From positions 558,001 through 622,000 of the forward strand of contig NZ_VORA01000002.1 in assembly GCF_008477545.1 (NCBI RefSeq): a stretch of 64,000 bases of DNA. Reading direction: 5' to 3'. Source of the DNA: Roseibium aestuarii. Its GTDB lineage: Bacteria > Pseudomonadota > Alphaproteobacteria > Rhizobiales > Stappiaceae. The position numbers and the translations under genes were made by a program. The notes under the pieces are model-generated. The model saw only the letters and a program-made list of their open reading frames with translations, had not been told where the DNA came from and searched no databases. Every line of letters begins with the position of its first letter. The first letter of the stretch is position 1. Shown in pieces: positions 7,326-16,370 of the stretch.

Positions 7326-7826
7326 TCAGCTGATCGGCTTCAGGGTCAGCTGGCTGATGCCGGCGGTCAGGTTCAGGCCGGTCTGGCCTTCGATGCTGAG
7401 CGGGTTCAGGGCGATCGACTTGTCGAAGCCACCGATCAGGGCATTGGCCTTGATGCCGGCACCGACGCTGACACCGGCGGTCACGCCGCCGTATTCACCG
7501 GCGAGAGCGCCCGGATCCTTATCGACGGTCGGAGCAACGACACCCCAGATCAGCACTGCGGAATTCGTGGTGCCCAGATCGATGCCGAACTCGTCGACCT
7601 CACCGTGATAATATTCGACCGGACCGCTCACCGGCTTGTAGCTGCAGCCAAGCGTCGCGGACGAGCCAATGACGAAGTTCTTCTCGTTCTGGATCTCGCA
7701 GGTCAGCTTGCCGATTTCGACGCCAGGAGCGCCGTCTGCGGCCATGGCAGGAGCGGTCATGGCGGTTGCTGCGGCCAAGATCGGGGCAGCCGAAAGGGTC
7801 ATCGCAAATTTGGCGAAGCGGGTCAT
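7326..7826 (-). CDS. DUF992 secreted protein
   Basis: A 166-residue exported protein whose signal peptide (TLSAAPILAAATAMTAPAMA) is cleaved about residue 28. The mature domain starts GVEIGKLTCEI and has a second Cys in ATLGCSYKP, the two-cysteine layout of DUF992 proteins, then Gly/Ala/Val-rich strands (GVTAGVSVGAGIKANALIGG). Function is unknown; the family is widespread in Rhizobiales and probably periplasmic. Start is the ATG complementary to 7824-7826 with GGAGA upstream; a longer frame running to 8006 lacks support. It is a single-gene unit with its own terminator. Confidence 0.82.
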   Translation of the reverse strand: MTRFAKFAMTLSAAPILAAATAMTAPAMAADGAPGVEIGKLTCEIQNEKNFVIGSSATLGCSYKPVSGPVEYYHGEVDEFGIDLGTTNSAVLIWGVVAPTVDKDPGALAGEYGGVTAGVSVGAGIKANALIGGFDKSIALNPLSIEGQTGLNLTAGISQLTLKPIS

Positions 7827-8007
7827 GTCATCAGTCTCCGGTTTGAAGGGCCGGTTTTCCGGGGGGCAGTCTGACCGTCTGTGGTCTGCCCAACACCCCG
7901 GGGCCTTGTCGGAGTCGCCGGTCGGCGCCTCTTCGTGACTGGAAAACCCGACCGGTCGGATTTGGTTCCTGAGATTTCTCGCACCCTGTGGAGAAGCCCT
8001 CCGCACA

Positions 8008-8036
8008 AAGAAAAAGGGGCGGATTGCTCCGCCCCT
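8008..8036 (-). terminator. Intrinsic terminator of the aspartate aminotransferase gene
   Basis: A perfect 9-bp AGGGGCGGA/TCCGCCCCT stem (8015-8023/8028-8036) with a four-base loop. On the minus strand it is followed by five T. Confidence 0.9.
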
Positions 8037-8065
8037 TCGTTCATCCGGTCAGAGAGACCGAAATC

Positions 8066-9307
<1,242 letters not shown>

Positions 9308-9355
9308 CTAGTCCCTGAGGCCAGGGCTGGCAAGGGCAACAGATGGTGAACCGGC

Positions 9356-9391
9356 AAAAAGAGAGCCCCGAAACCTGCGTTTCGGGGCTCT
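9356..9391 (-). terminator. Intrinsic terminator of the PAS-protein gene
   Basis: A perfect 13-bp stem (9362-9374/9379-9391) with a four-base loop and five T on the minus strand (A9356-9360 on +). Confidence 0.92.
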
Positions 9392-9438
9392 GGTCGATCC
9401 GGTTCGGCCCGGCATGGAATGACATTGCGCCAAAGGGC

Positions 9439-10566
9439 TCAGGAGCGGGCTTCCAGCATCAGCTTCGGGGCCTTGTCATCCTCCAGAAGCACCGCCTTCA
9501 GACGCTTCTTCTTCGACTGGCCATTGAGAGAGTTGACGACCACCGACTGGGGCACGTCCGAGCCCTGCTGAGCCGTCTGCAACAGGGTGGAGTAGCTCTT
9601 GGGGTGCAGCAGCGTTTCCGTGATCGGCTGCGTATCCATGATCTCCTGGGTCAGATGATAGGTCTTCATGGCCGACTGATTGGCCGCCACGATCATCCGG
9701 GTCTGGATGTTGACGACCATCATGGGCGCGCTCGCCAGGTTGAACACCTTGGCGAAATCCGTGTCGCCGCCAATCTGCCCGGCCGAGAATAGAACGCCGC
9801 CGAAACTGCCGCCGATGCGGAAGTGCATGGCGTTATAGGCCAGCTCCAGCGTGTCGCCCGAAGCCAGCAGGAATTTGCCGCGCCCGGTGGCACTCGCCCG
9901 GCGCGTCAGTGAGGCAATGCAGAGCGAGACGATGGTCCGCCCCACCCTCTTCTGCACATGGGCAATGTTGCGGCCTAGCACCAGCTTGATGTCGGAAATC
10001 CCGAAGGCCCGGATGAACCCTTCGCTCGCAAAGCGCACATAGCCGAAATTATCGACCAGCAGAACGATCCGGTTCGTGCTGGCGACGAAATGCTGAAGAA
10101 TCGGCGCAAGCCCGAGGGCAATATTGCCCGGGTTGGCATCATCCTCGCCGATCGATGGGAAGCAGATGGCAAGAATACGGTTATCGCTGACCGGATAACG
10201 GTAAGCGACAAGCGGAATGCCGGGAATGCGGTGATCGGCGCCGCCGCCCACATCGAAGGGCCCTGCCTTGCCGTCGCGGATCGCGCCCTGCACCAGACGC
10301 AGGATCGTGCGCTTGTCCTCCTGGGTCAGCAGGCCCAGCGCCTCGGAGAGCGGAGCCTCCTGAATGTCGCGCACCCGACTGTCAAAGCTCTGGGAGCCGA
10401 TCTCGTGCCAGAGGATGGTCTTCCGGTTGATGTCGGCGATGAAAAACTGCAGGCCCGCGAGGGTCAGCCCATTCGGCTTTTCGGAGATCGGCAGGGCGAT
10501 GTCTTCCGCGCTCTCCGTTTCCGGGGCGGCGGGTTGCATCATCTTGGGTGCCGGTACTGTGGTCAT
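9439..10566 (-). CDS. Multi-PAS-domain protein without an output domain
   Basis: A 375-residue soluble protein made of PAS-like sensor modules: about residues 30-130 (GLQFFIADINRKTILWHEIG), 150-255 (IVLLVDNFGYVRFASEG then an AFGIS...VLGRNI block) and 265-370 (APMMVVNIQTRMIVAANQSA). No kinase, GGDEF, EAL or DNA-binding domain is attached, and no partner kinase is adjacent. It may bind a small ligand or scaffold other signalling proteins; this is inference. The start is the ATG complementary to 10564-10566 with AGAAG upstream; the frame stays open far upstream but that part looks non-coding. A perfect 8-bp inverted repeat and a TGCGGAAA motif lie in its promoter region. Confidence 0.78.
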   Translation of the reverse strand: MTTVPAPKMMQPAAPETESAEDIALPISEKPNGLTLAGLQFFIADINRKTILWHEIGSQSFDSRVRDIQEAPLSEALGLLTQEDKRTILRLVQGAIRDGKAGPFDVGGGADHRIPGIPLVAYRYPVSDNRILAICFPSIGEDDANPGNIALGLAPILQHFVASTNRIVLLVDNFGYVRFASEGFIRAFGISDIKLVLGRNIAHVQKRVGRTIVSLCIASLTRRASATGRGKFLLASGDTLELAYNAMHFRIGGSFGGVLFSAGQIGGDTDFAKVFNLASAPMMVVNIQTRMIVAANQSAMKTYHLTQEIMDTQPITETLLHPKSYSTLLQTAQQGSDVPQSVVVNSLNGQSKKKRLKAVLLEDDKAPKLMLEARS

Positions 10567-10644
10567 GGGCTTCTTCTGGTCCGATCTCTCGGTCGTGTTC
10601 GTTACGTCAAATGTCTGTCGGAAAAGCAAAAAAGATATGAATCC

Positions 10645-10666
10645 TGACGGTCCATTTTGACCGTCA
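10645..10666. promoter_or_regulatory. Operator-like inverted repeat before the PAS-protein gene
   Basis: Perfect 8-bp arms TGACGGTC/GACCGTCA separated by CATTTT, about 80 bp before the minus-strand start at 10566. A TGCGGAAA motif (minus strand, 10674-10681) sits just behind it. The remaining intergenic sequence to 10935 has no gene. Confidence 0.45.
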
Positions 10667-10935
10667 TCGGTATTTTCCGCAGGCAGTCGCCCCCCGGCAC
10701 TGCATGGCAGGCTAGACCGCAGCCTCTGCTGACCGGACCCCGGCGTTAACCGATTTCTAACGGAGATAAACGTCGCCACATCCTTGCCACAAAATGACAC
10801 CGGAAGTGCCGAAATGGCGTCTTTCGGCCGGCCAACTCCTCCCCCAGTCTCAGCCTTGTCAAAAGGCAGCGCCCTCCCTCTGTTGCGTGTTTCCGGGAGC
10901 ATTGAAGCGCCAGTTTCTTTTGGAAGGAGAAGAGG

Positions 10936-11271
10936 ATGGCATCCAGATCCGTGTCCCGCGGCCAGACCGGCGCGGCTCCCCACAAAGGCTCCGGTTCGAG
11001 CAGATTCGAACTGCTTCTGACCGGCGCCATTCTTGCCTCCGTTGCCGCCGTGCTGCCGCGGATCCTGTCGGAAACCACCGATCAGTCGCCCCTGCTCATC
11101 GCCCTGACCGTGGCCTTTGCCCTGATGAGCCTCGCGACCGCCCATCTGGCCAGCCGCCTCTTCCGGGACCTGGTCAGCGCCGACGCCCCGCGCCGCGCCG
11201 AAGCTCTCGAGCGCCAGATCTTCCGCGAACACACCTCCCGCCTGGTGCGCCCGCGCCCGGAGATCCAGTGA
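10936..11271 (+). CDS. Small two-helix membrane protein
   Basis: A 111-residue protein with a Ser/Gly-rich basic N-terminus, two predicted transmembrane helices (about residues 26-43, LLLTGAILASVAAVLPRI, and 52-70, LIALTVAFALMSLATAHLA) and an Arg/Glu-rich cytosolic C-terminal helix. Strong ribosome-binding site GGAAGGAGAAGAGG just before the ATG. No family recognised. Its stop overlaps the next start (TGATG), so the two products are translationally coupled and probably work together in the inner membrane. Confidence 0.72.
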   Translation: MASRSVSRGQTGAAPHKGSGSSRFELLLTGAILASVAAVLPRILSETTDQSPLLIALTVAFALMSLATAHLASRLFRDLVSADAPRRAEALERQIFREHTSRLVRPRPEIQ

Positions 11272-11693
11272 TGTCCCGCCAGCTTGCCACCCGTCCCGAC
11301 ATGGCGCAGACCACGCCCTTTCAGAACGTGGCCGACCGCGCTGCGGCCAGGCCGTCTCTGGTTCTGCTGAAGCGGGAACAGGAAACTCTGGGTGCCGAAG
11401 CGTCATCCGGAAACACCACGTCCAGCGTGGCGGACGACGATCTGCCGGCTGCCCGTTCGATCAACCGCTGGGCGACGCCCACCCAGACCACCCGCTTCGG
11501 CCGCACCCGCCGTCAGAAGACCCAGGCCGACATTGCCGAAGCGCGCAAGCTCATCGTGGCGATCGGTCTCGGCCTGCTCATGGCCATCGGCCTGACTTTC
11601 GCCGCCGCATGGGGACCGGAGAGCCCCGTCAGCCGCACGTCATCGCCCGCCATGCTGACGCCTCAGGTGCTGGAACAGCACACGCCGACCTGA
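11271..11693 (+). CDS. Single-pass membrane protein, partner of the preceding gene
   Basis: A 140-residue product starting inside the upstream stop codon (TGATG at 11269-11273). The first 90 residues are polar and probably disordered; one hydrophobic helix (LIVAIGLGLLMAIGLTFAAA, about residues 98-117) follows, and a short tail (about 23 residues) ends the protein. The arginine-rich GRTRRQK segment before the helix predicts a cytosolic N-terminus. No homologous family recognised. The pairing with the two-helix protein by an overlapping start/stop is the main clue to function. Confidence 0.65.
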   Translation: MSRQLATRPDMAQTTPFQNVADRAAARPSLVLLKREQETLGAEASSGNTTSSVADDDLPAARSINRWATPTQTTRFGRTRRQKTQADIAEARKLIVAIGLGLLMAIGLTFAAAWGPESPVSRTSSPAMLTPQVLEQHTPT

Positions 11694-11756
11694 TCCCGGC
11701 CCGCGCGAGGCCGAATGCCTCAGGCGCAACCGGGCGCACCGAGGCGTCCCTTGCCG

Positions 11757-12140
11757 TCACAGTCGCGTCGCGACCAGCCTCTCCGCCAGATCCGTCCGGG
11801 TCTGGACAAGCGGCCGGGCCTGGTCCCCAGCCGGGCACAGGGGCGCGACCGCCGCCGAGGGACACCCGTCGGCGACTTCCTTCCAGACCGTCATGTTCTG
11901 GTTCATCTCGCATCTGGCGAGATACATCCGTCCCCCCACCTGAAGACAGATCACCTCACCGAGATCGCGATCATTGCCCTGTCGGTCGCGGCAGGTGCAG
12001 TCGCTCGCTGCGGGCACGACCAGCGCGCCGAGGAACGCCAGCGCCAGCGCGCCCTGGCGGGTATAGAGACCGATCCGTCGCCGGAGTGACCTGCCCCCAG
12101 ATGCGGACCGGATCGTGAAAGACATGCGTGCGTCAGTCAT
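11757..12140 (-). CDS. Small secreted cysteine-containing protein
   Basis: A 127-residue exported protein: signal peptide ALALAFLGALVVPAAS (cleavage about residue 46), then a mature part with DCTCRDRQGNDRDLGEVICL and YLARCEMNQNMTVWKEV followed by DGCP and PLCP, six cysteines in about 65 residues, suggesting a disulfide-stabilised periplasmic domain. I recall similar short proteins as conserved hypotheticals in Rhizobiales, but no function. Start is the ATG at 12140 with GAGGT upstream; a second ATG at 12125 is possible. Two TGCGGAAA motifs lie on the same strand just upstream. Confidence 0.72.
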   Translation of the reverse strand: MTDARMSFTIRSASGGRSLRRRIGLYTRQGALALAFLGALVVPAASDCTCRDRQGNDRDLGEVICLQVGGRMYLARCEMNQNMTVWKEVADGCPSAAVAPLCPAGDQARPLVQTRTDLAERLVATRL

Positions 12141-12443
12141 GGAAGCCACCTCGCAAAGTTTCCGCAACGGAAAGTCTAGCAGCTTGTCCGGGTCTGTAAA
12201 TGAAGACATAACTTGTGCGGGCAGCCGGGTGCCGGCGGTCGGAGGTGCGCAGCCTTTCCGCACGCCTTGCCCCAAGGCCCCGCGCGGCGCCCCCCTCGGG
12301 GAACCTGACGAGGGCCCGTCCGTTTAGACTGGCGCCCCCCCGTGTCGCCCGAGCCGTCTCCGGCGAGAGACCTCGTCCGACAGGAGGACCCGTTTTCTTG
12401 TCCGCCGGTGCGTCACCGGCACATCCGAGCTTCTGGAGTTTCC
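12141..12443. other. Intergenic region with two TGCGGAAA motifs
   Basis: About 300 bp between divergent genes. TGCGGAAA occurs twice in the minus orientation (12159-12166 and 12255-12262), pointing to the secreted-protein gene. The first lies within 20-30 bp of the start codon. No protein or RNA gene seen. Confidence 0.45.
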
Positions 12444-12866
12444 ATGTCCGTCGAATTCAACCTGTCCGCCGAAAGCGTGCGCTTCCTCATCGAAAAGATC
12501 CGCATGGCAAACTCGATCGTCTCCGACTCTTATGAAGACGGTCACGAGGGCGACGTCGAATTCGACGAGGAAAACCTCACCGACAGCCATCACCACGAGG
12601 GCCTCGCTGAGGAAGAAAACGACGACATGACCGAAGAGGAGCTCCGCGAGCTGCTGCAGGACATGAATGTCGACGAGACCGCCGAACTCTATGCCCTGCT
12701 GTGGATCGGCCGCGGCGATTTCGAGGCCGATGATCTGGAACAGGTCATGCAGGATGCGCAGGAGCGCGCACAATCCACCACGAAGACGGCCAGCTGCGAA
12801 TATTTCCTGGGGCAGCCTCTTCTGGCCGACCACCTGGAGGCCGGCCTCGACACGCTCGGCCTTTGA
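12444..12866 (+). CDS. DUF3775 domain protein
   Basis: A 140-residue soluble acidic protein. The N-terminus FNLSAESVRFLIEKIRMANS and the C-terminal TAELYALLWIGRGDFEADDL match the DUF3775 family as I recall it, with a very acidic central linker (HEGDVEFDEENL, EEENDDMTEEEL). A third helix EYFLGQPLLADHLEAGLDTL closes the domain. Function unknown; Rhizobiales-typical. Start ATG 12444 has GGAG about 6 bases upstream; the frame extends to 12342 without support. Confidence 0.8.
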   Translation: MSVEFNLSAESVRFLIEKIRMANSIVSDSYEDGHEGDVEFDEENLTDSHHHEGLAEEENDDMTEEELRELLQDMNVDETAELYALLWIGRGDFEADDLEQVMQDAQERAQSTTKTASCEYFLGQPLLADHLEAGLDTLGL

Positions 12867-12963
12867 GGCCACGGCGAGCAAGATTTGACCCGTCTGACGC
12901 ATCCCTCCGCAGGACTGACAGGCCCTGCGGACCCAAGGGAAGCCTTTCCTCTGGAAAACCCCG

Positions 12964-12980
12964 TTAAGGCTTCATTTACC
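12964..12980 (+). promoter_or_regulatory. Candidate CtrA box
   Basis: TTAA-N7-TTTACC, one base from the TTAA-N7-TTAACC consensus of the cell-cycle regulator CtrA. It lies about 185 bp before the 41-residue membrane protein gene and downstream of the DUF3775 gene. Confidence 0.35.
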
Positions 12981-13164
12981 ATCTTTCGTCACCTGTAGTG
13001 CGCAGCCACTCTTCAGGGCTGGAACCGGACACTCCGGTACCGCGTTGCGTGGAGTACTCGGAAGCCGTGCCCCTCGCCCCTTCGGCAGAGAGCCCGGCGC
13101 AACCCTCCCCTTCCCGGGCACAAGCCTCCGGTCGGGAGCACGAAACAGACGAAGGAGCGGCGAC

Positions 13165-13290
13165 ATGCTTCAGGATCCGGCACCCCAGGATATCCTGTCC
13201 CCTCGCAGACCCTCGCCCTGGCCCATGGTTGGCACCATGATCCTCGGCACAGGCCTGATCAGTCTTCTCATCAACGCCTTCAGCGGCTGA
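13165..13290 (+). CDS. 41-residue membrane micropeptide
   Basis: A short frame with an excellent ribosome-binding site (GAAGGAG at 13151-13157, seven bases before the ATG). The product has a polar Pro-rich N-terminus (DILSPRRPSPWP) and one C-terminal transmembrane helix (MVGTMILGTGLISLLINAF). Small single-pass proteins of this type often modulate a larger membrane partner; the candidate neighbour is the acyltransferase-like protein 46 bp downstream. Reality of the gene rests on the ribosome-binding site and clean helix; no homologue known to me. Confidence 0.6.
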   Translation: MLQDPAPQDILSPRRPSPWPMVGTMILGTGLISLLINAFSG

Positions 13291-13336
13291 CTGTCCCGAC
13301 CCGACGGACCGGTCGCTAGAGGCCCAGGGGCACATT

Positions 13337-14386
13337 GTGACCGCGTCCGACCGACAGTTTCCCAAGTCTTCCTCCCCGCGCGGCCGCACAGGCCGGCTTG
13401 CCATCGTCGACATGCTGCGCGGGTTCGCGATCATCGCAATGGTGATCTATCACCTGTCGTGGGACCTCTCCTGGTTCGGCTATGTGGACTGGGCCGTCTC
13501 GACCGATCCCGCCTGGCGCGGCTTCGCCGCCGCCATCGCCGGATCCTTCCTCTTCCTCTCGGGGGTTTCCCTTCGGCTGGCCCACGGCACCGGCATCCGC
13601 TGGACGTCCTTCCTGCGTCGCGAAGCCATTCTCGTCGCGGCGGCTGCCGCCGTCTCGCTCATCACGTGGACCACCTTCGGCCCCAGCATGGTCCGCTTCG
13701 GCATTCTCCATTGCATGGCGGTCTCCAGCGTCATGGCGCTTGTTGCCGTCACCCGTCCGCCGTTCATGGCCTTCGGTCTTGGCGCCGCGCTTCTGGCGCT
13801 TGGCTTCGCGCCACCCGTGGAGACACTTGCCGGCGACCTCTGGCTCTGGACCGGGCTCGGAGTGCCCGACAGCGACGCCGTCGACTATGTGCCGCTGATC
13901 CCCTGGTCCGGACTGGTCTTCCTGGGGCTCGGCCTTGCAGGCCTGCTGACCGGCTGGCTTGAGCAAACGGCGACCGGCCGCCGCAAGGCCCTCACCGCCC
14001 TCGACGCCACGGCCGGAGCGAGCCGTCCCGGACGCCTGCTGCGCCTGCTCGGCCGCAAGTCCCTGCCGATCTATCTGCTGCACCAGCCCCTGCTTTACGG
14101 AACCGTCTGGGTGATCGCCCTGGTCTTCGGCGCCCCGGACCGGGACGCCATCGCCTTCATCGACGGGTGCCAGGCCTCCTGTGCGGCGACTTATGGCGAT
14201 GCGGAAGCCTGCCGGGCCGCCTGCACCTGCACCCAGAGCGACATGGATGGACGCGGCGCCTGGGCGCGCCTCGTGGAACAGCCCGAGGATCCCGTGCTGA
14301 GGGAGGATCTGAACACCACCTATGCCAGCTGCCTGCGCCAGACACCGCCAGCCGGTCTTCTGCCCCCGGCGGCCCAGTCCGACTAG
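13337..14386 (+). CDS. DUF1624/HGSNAT-like multi-pass membrane protein
   Basis: A 349-residue integral membrane protein resembling the transmembrane acyltransferase-like DUF1624 family. The opening RLAIVDMLRGFAIIAMVIYH and SWDLSWFG are the family signature, and about eight hydrophobic helices follow, the last including RKSLPIYLLHQPLLYG with a conserved His. Activity in bacteria is not established; transfer of an acyl group to an envelope polysaccharide is a guess. The C-terminal 75 residues are unusual: soluble and cysteine-rich (GCQASCAATYGDAEACRAAC, then CTC and a later ASC), probably disulfide-bonded outside the membrane. Start is GTG 13337 with GGGG upstream. It converges with the next gene, leaving 8 bp. 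Confidence 0.8.
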   Translation: MTASDRQFPKSSSPRGRTGRLAIVDMLRGFAIIAMVIYHLSWDLSWFGYVDWAVSTDPAWRGFAAAIAGSFLFLSGVSLRLAHGTGIRWTSFLRREAILVAAAAAVSLITWTTFGPSMVRFGILHCMAVSSVMALVAVTRPPFMAFGLGAALLALGFAPPVETLAGDLWLWTGLGVPDSDAVDYVPLIPWSGLVFLGLGLAGLLTGWLEQTATGRRKALTALDATAGASRPGRLLRLLGRKSLPIYLLHQPLLYGTVWVIALVFGAPDRDAIAFIDGCQASCAATYGDAEACRAACTCTQSDMDGRGAWARLVEQPEDPVLREDLNTTYASCLRQTPPAGLLPPAAQSD

Positions 14387-14394
14387 AAGCGTGG

Positions 14395-15309
14395 TCAGCC
14401 CATGGCCGCAAGACGGGCGAGCGCACGGTCGCGCCGCTGCAGGGCAAAGCCGGTGAAGTCGTCCGCGTCGTTGCCGCGGGCCTGCTGATCCAGCGCCCAC
14501 AGCATGGAGATCACGTCACAGATCACCTTGCAGGCCTCGACCACCCGCTGCGGCGGCCGTCGCGATCCCGCGCCATAAGCGTCCAGAAAGGCTGCTTCCG
14601 CGTCGGTGTCATAGTCATGTTCAAGGCAGGCATAGGCCAGATCCCAGGCGGCAGGCGCCATCGCGGCATATTCGAAATCGACCAGAAGCGCCCGGCCCTC
14701 CACCAGAAGGATGTTTCCCGGTGCCGGATCGAAGTGGCAGGGCACAAGGGGCTCCGCCGCGAGCAGACCCATCAGCGCGGAGGCCGCTTCGCTTGCCGGT
14801 TCAGACAGCGCCAGAGCCTCCTCCGAGCCCCTCAGCCGGTCGCGGCAGAGGTCCAGATACGGCGGCAGGGCGCGGACCGCCTCGAAGGGCTCGGGTGAGC
14901 CATGCAACCGTGCAAGCACCGCCCCTACCTGGGCAGGCGTGGCGGGGCCTTCATCCTTCAGGCCGGGCAGCAGCAGCACTCCGCGCTCCGCGTCGCAGAC
15001 GATGGGCGGCACACCGACCCCGAGGCGCGCCGCGACCTCAAGCGCCTGGCGTTCCGCGCGCCGGTCGATCAGGGACGCCGAGGCGGCTCTCGGCAAGCGC
15101 AGCACGAAGTCTCCCCGCGCGGCCTCCAGCCAGAAAACCCGGTTCGTCAGCCCCCCGAGCGGCCGGGCGCCGATGAGCCCCCCCATTTGCTGTGAAACCT
15201 CGGGAAGATCTGCCAGCGCCTGTCGACAGGTCTCGAAGGCAGCCCCCTTGTCGTCCCGGACAGGATCGTCGAAATATGGCAAGTCCCGTGTCCCGTTCTG
15301 GCGGCCCAA
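14395..15309 (-). CDS. Choline-kinase/aminoglycoside-phosphotransferase-fold kinase
   Basis: About 304 residues with the APH/choline-kinase fold. The nucleotide-binding N-lobe contains RPLGGLTNRVFWLE and FVLRLPR; the catalytic loop is HFDPAPGN (His-x-Asp-x4-Asn pattern) and the metal-binding motif is VDFEYA. Substrate is unknown; a small amino-alcohol or sugar is likely. No ATG is available near the 5' end: TTG at 15309 or 15282 would give the full N-lobe, while the first ATG (15186) would cut into it. The divergent SelW-like gene starts only 20 bp away, so their control regions overlap. Confidence 0.82.
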   Translation of the reverse strand: MGRQNGTRDLPYFDDPVRDDKGAAFETCRQALADLPEVSQQMGGLIGARPLGGLTNRVFWLEAARGDFVLRLPRAASASLIDRRAERQALEVAARLGVGVPPIVCDAERGVLLLPGLKDEGPATPAQVGAVLARLHGSPEPFEAVRALPPYLDLCRDRLRGSEEALALSEPASEAASALMGLLAAEPLVPCHFDPAPGNILLVEGRALLVDFEYAAMAPAAWDLAYACLEHDYDTDAEAAFLDAYGAGSRRPPQRVVEACKVICDVISMLWALDQQARGNDADDFTGFALQRRDRALARLAAMG

Positions 15310-15329
15310 CCCGGATCGAAAGCCTTTCC

Positions 15330-15632
15330 ATGCAAGACCTTCCCGGACCCCATATCATCATCACCTACTGCCGCCAATGCGGATGGCTGCTGCGTTCCGC
15401 CTGGATGGCCCAGGAGGCGCTCAGCACATTTTCCGAAGAGATCGGCGCCCTGACCCTCGTGCCCGGAACGGGCGGCGTCTTCACCATCACCTGTGACGGC
15501 CAACCGGTCTGGGACCGCAAGGTCGACGGCGGCTTCCCCCAGCCCAAGGAACTCAAGCAGCGCCTGCGCGATCTGGTCTGGCCCGACATGGACCTCGGCC
15601 ATTCCGACGGGCACAAGAAGCCCGAAGCCTGA
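15330..15632 (+). CDS. SelT/SelW/SelH (Rdx)-family protein
   Basis: A 100-residue thioredoxin-like selenoprotein-W homologue in which both redox residues are cysteines (YCRQCGWLLRSAWMAQE, CxxC at about residues 14-17). It also carries the family blocks EIGALTLVPGTGGVFTI and KVDGGFPQPKELKQRLRD. The mammalian members act in redox signalling; the bacterial function is not settled. Start ATG 15330. It is transcribed divergently from the phosphotransferase, with only 20 bp between the start codons. Confidence 0.9.
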   Translation: MQDLPGPHIIITYCRQCGWLLRSAWMAQEALSTFSEEIGALTLVPGTGGVFTITCDGQPVWDRKVDGGFPQPKELKQRLRDLVWPDMDLGHSDGHKKPEA

Positions 15633-15674
15633 TCATCGCAAAGGGCAAGGTCGGGACCTCTTCCCAAGCTCCCC

Positions 15675-16124
15675 TCACCCCGCAAGGTTTGCGAGGCCGC
15701 GGCGCAGCTCGACCAGGTCAACCTCCGAGAGCTTTTCCTCAAGCGCGAGATGCTCCGCTTGCCAGATCGGCAGGGCCTGCGCAAGGATCTGCTGCCCCTC
15801 ATAGGTCAGGAAAAGCAGCCGGCCCCGGCGATCTTTCGGGTCGGGCTCCGTCCGGACCCATCCCCTCTTCGTCAGCGGCTTGAGGGCAGCCGTCAGGGTG
15901 GTTCGATCCATGGCGAGCAGCTCTGCCACCGGCCCCATCGCCGGAGGCTCCGGCCGGTTCAGCGACATGAGCAGGGAAAACTGCTGATTGGTCAGCCCAA
16001 CCGGCTGGAAGGCGAGATCGAACCTCCGCGCAAGGGTACGCGCGGCCCGCTGGGCCGCCAGGCACAGACAGGTATCCTTTACATGGAGCGTTCTTGCGAG
16101 GGGGATCATCCGTTGATTTGACAT
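15675..16124 (-). CDS. MarR-family transcriptional regulator
   Basis: A 149-residue winged-helix repressor. The helix-turn-helix contains GPVAELLAMDRTTLTAALKPL and the wing is DPKDRRGRLLFLT, the classic MarR DRR signature. Helices at both ends form the dimer interface, and CLCLAAQRAARTL near residue 20 carries two Cys that might sense oxidants. A perfect palindrome TTGATATCAA lies 12 bp before its start, a likely autoregulatory operator. The divergent VOC-family gene 246 bp away is the natural target. Confidence 0.88.
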   Translation of the reverse strand: MSNQRMIPLARTLHVKDTCLCLAAQRAARTLARRFDLAFQPVGLTNQQFSLLMSLNRPEPPAMGPVAELLAMDRTTLTAALKPLTKRGWVRTEPDPKDRRGRLLFLTYEGQQILAQALPIWQAEHLALEEKLSEVDLVELRRGLANLAG

Positions 16125-16136
16125 GGCTCGATTATG

Positions 16137-16146
16137 TTGATATCAA
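16137..16146. promoter_or_regulatory. Putative MarR operator
   Basis: Perfect 10-bp palindrome TTGATATCAA immediately before the marR-type start codon and facing the divergent VOC gene. The sequence matches the kind of site bound by many MarR regulators. The rest of 16147-16370 holds no gene. Confidence 0.55.
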
Positions 16147-16370
16147 TCCAAAATGCAAACTTCCCATACGTAATCTTCATACCCGACCCGGTCGAGAAGG
16201 ATTGGTGGTGAAGAAGAGTACCCGATAGTCTCGGTGAGTATCTGGCCGAACAACTGCCGGAGCAAGCACGCTGGACGCCACCCGGCTGCGGAATGACATC
16301 CACTTTGACGCACCGCCCCCGCAGAGGCGGACAATGTCGGGCCGACGGACCCGAGGATGGAGCAAGCAAG

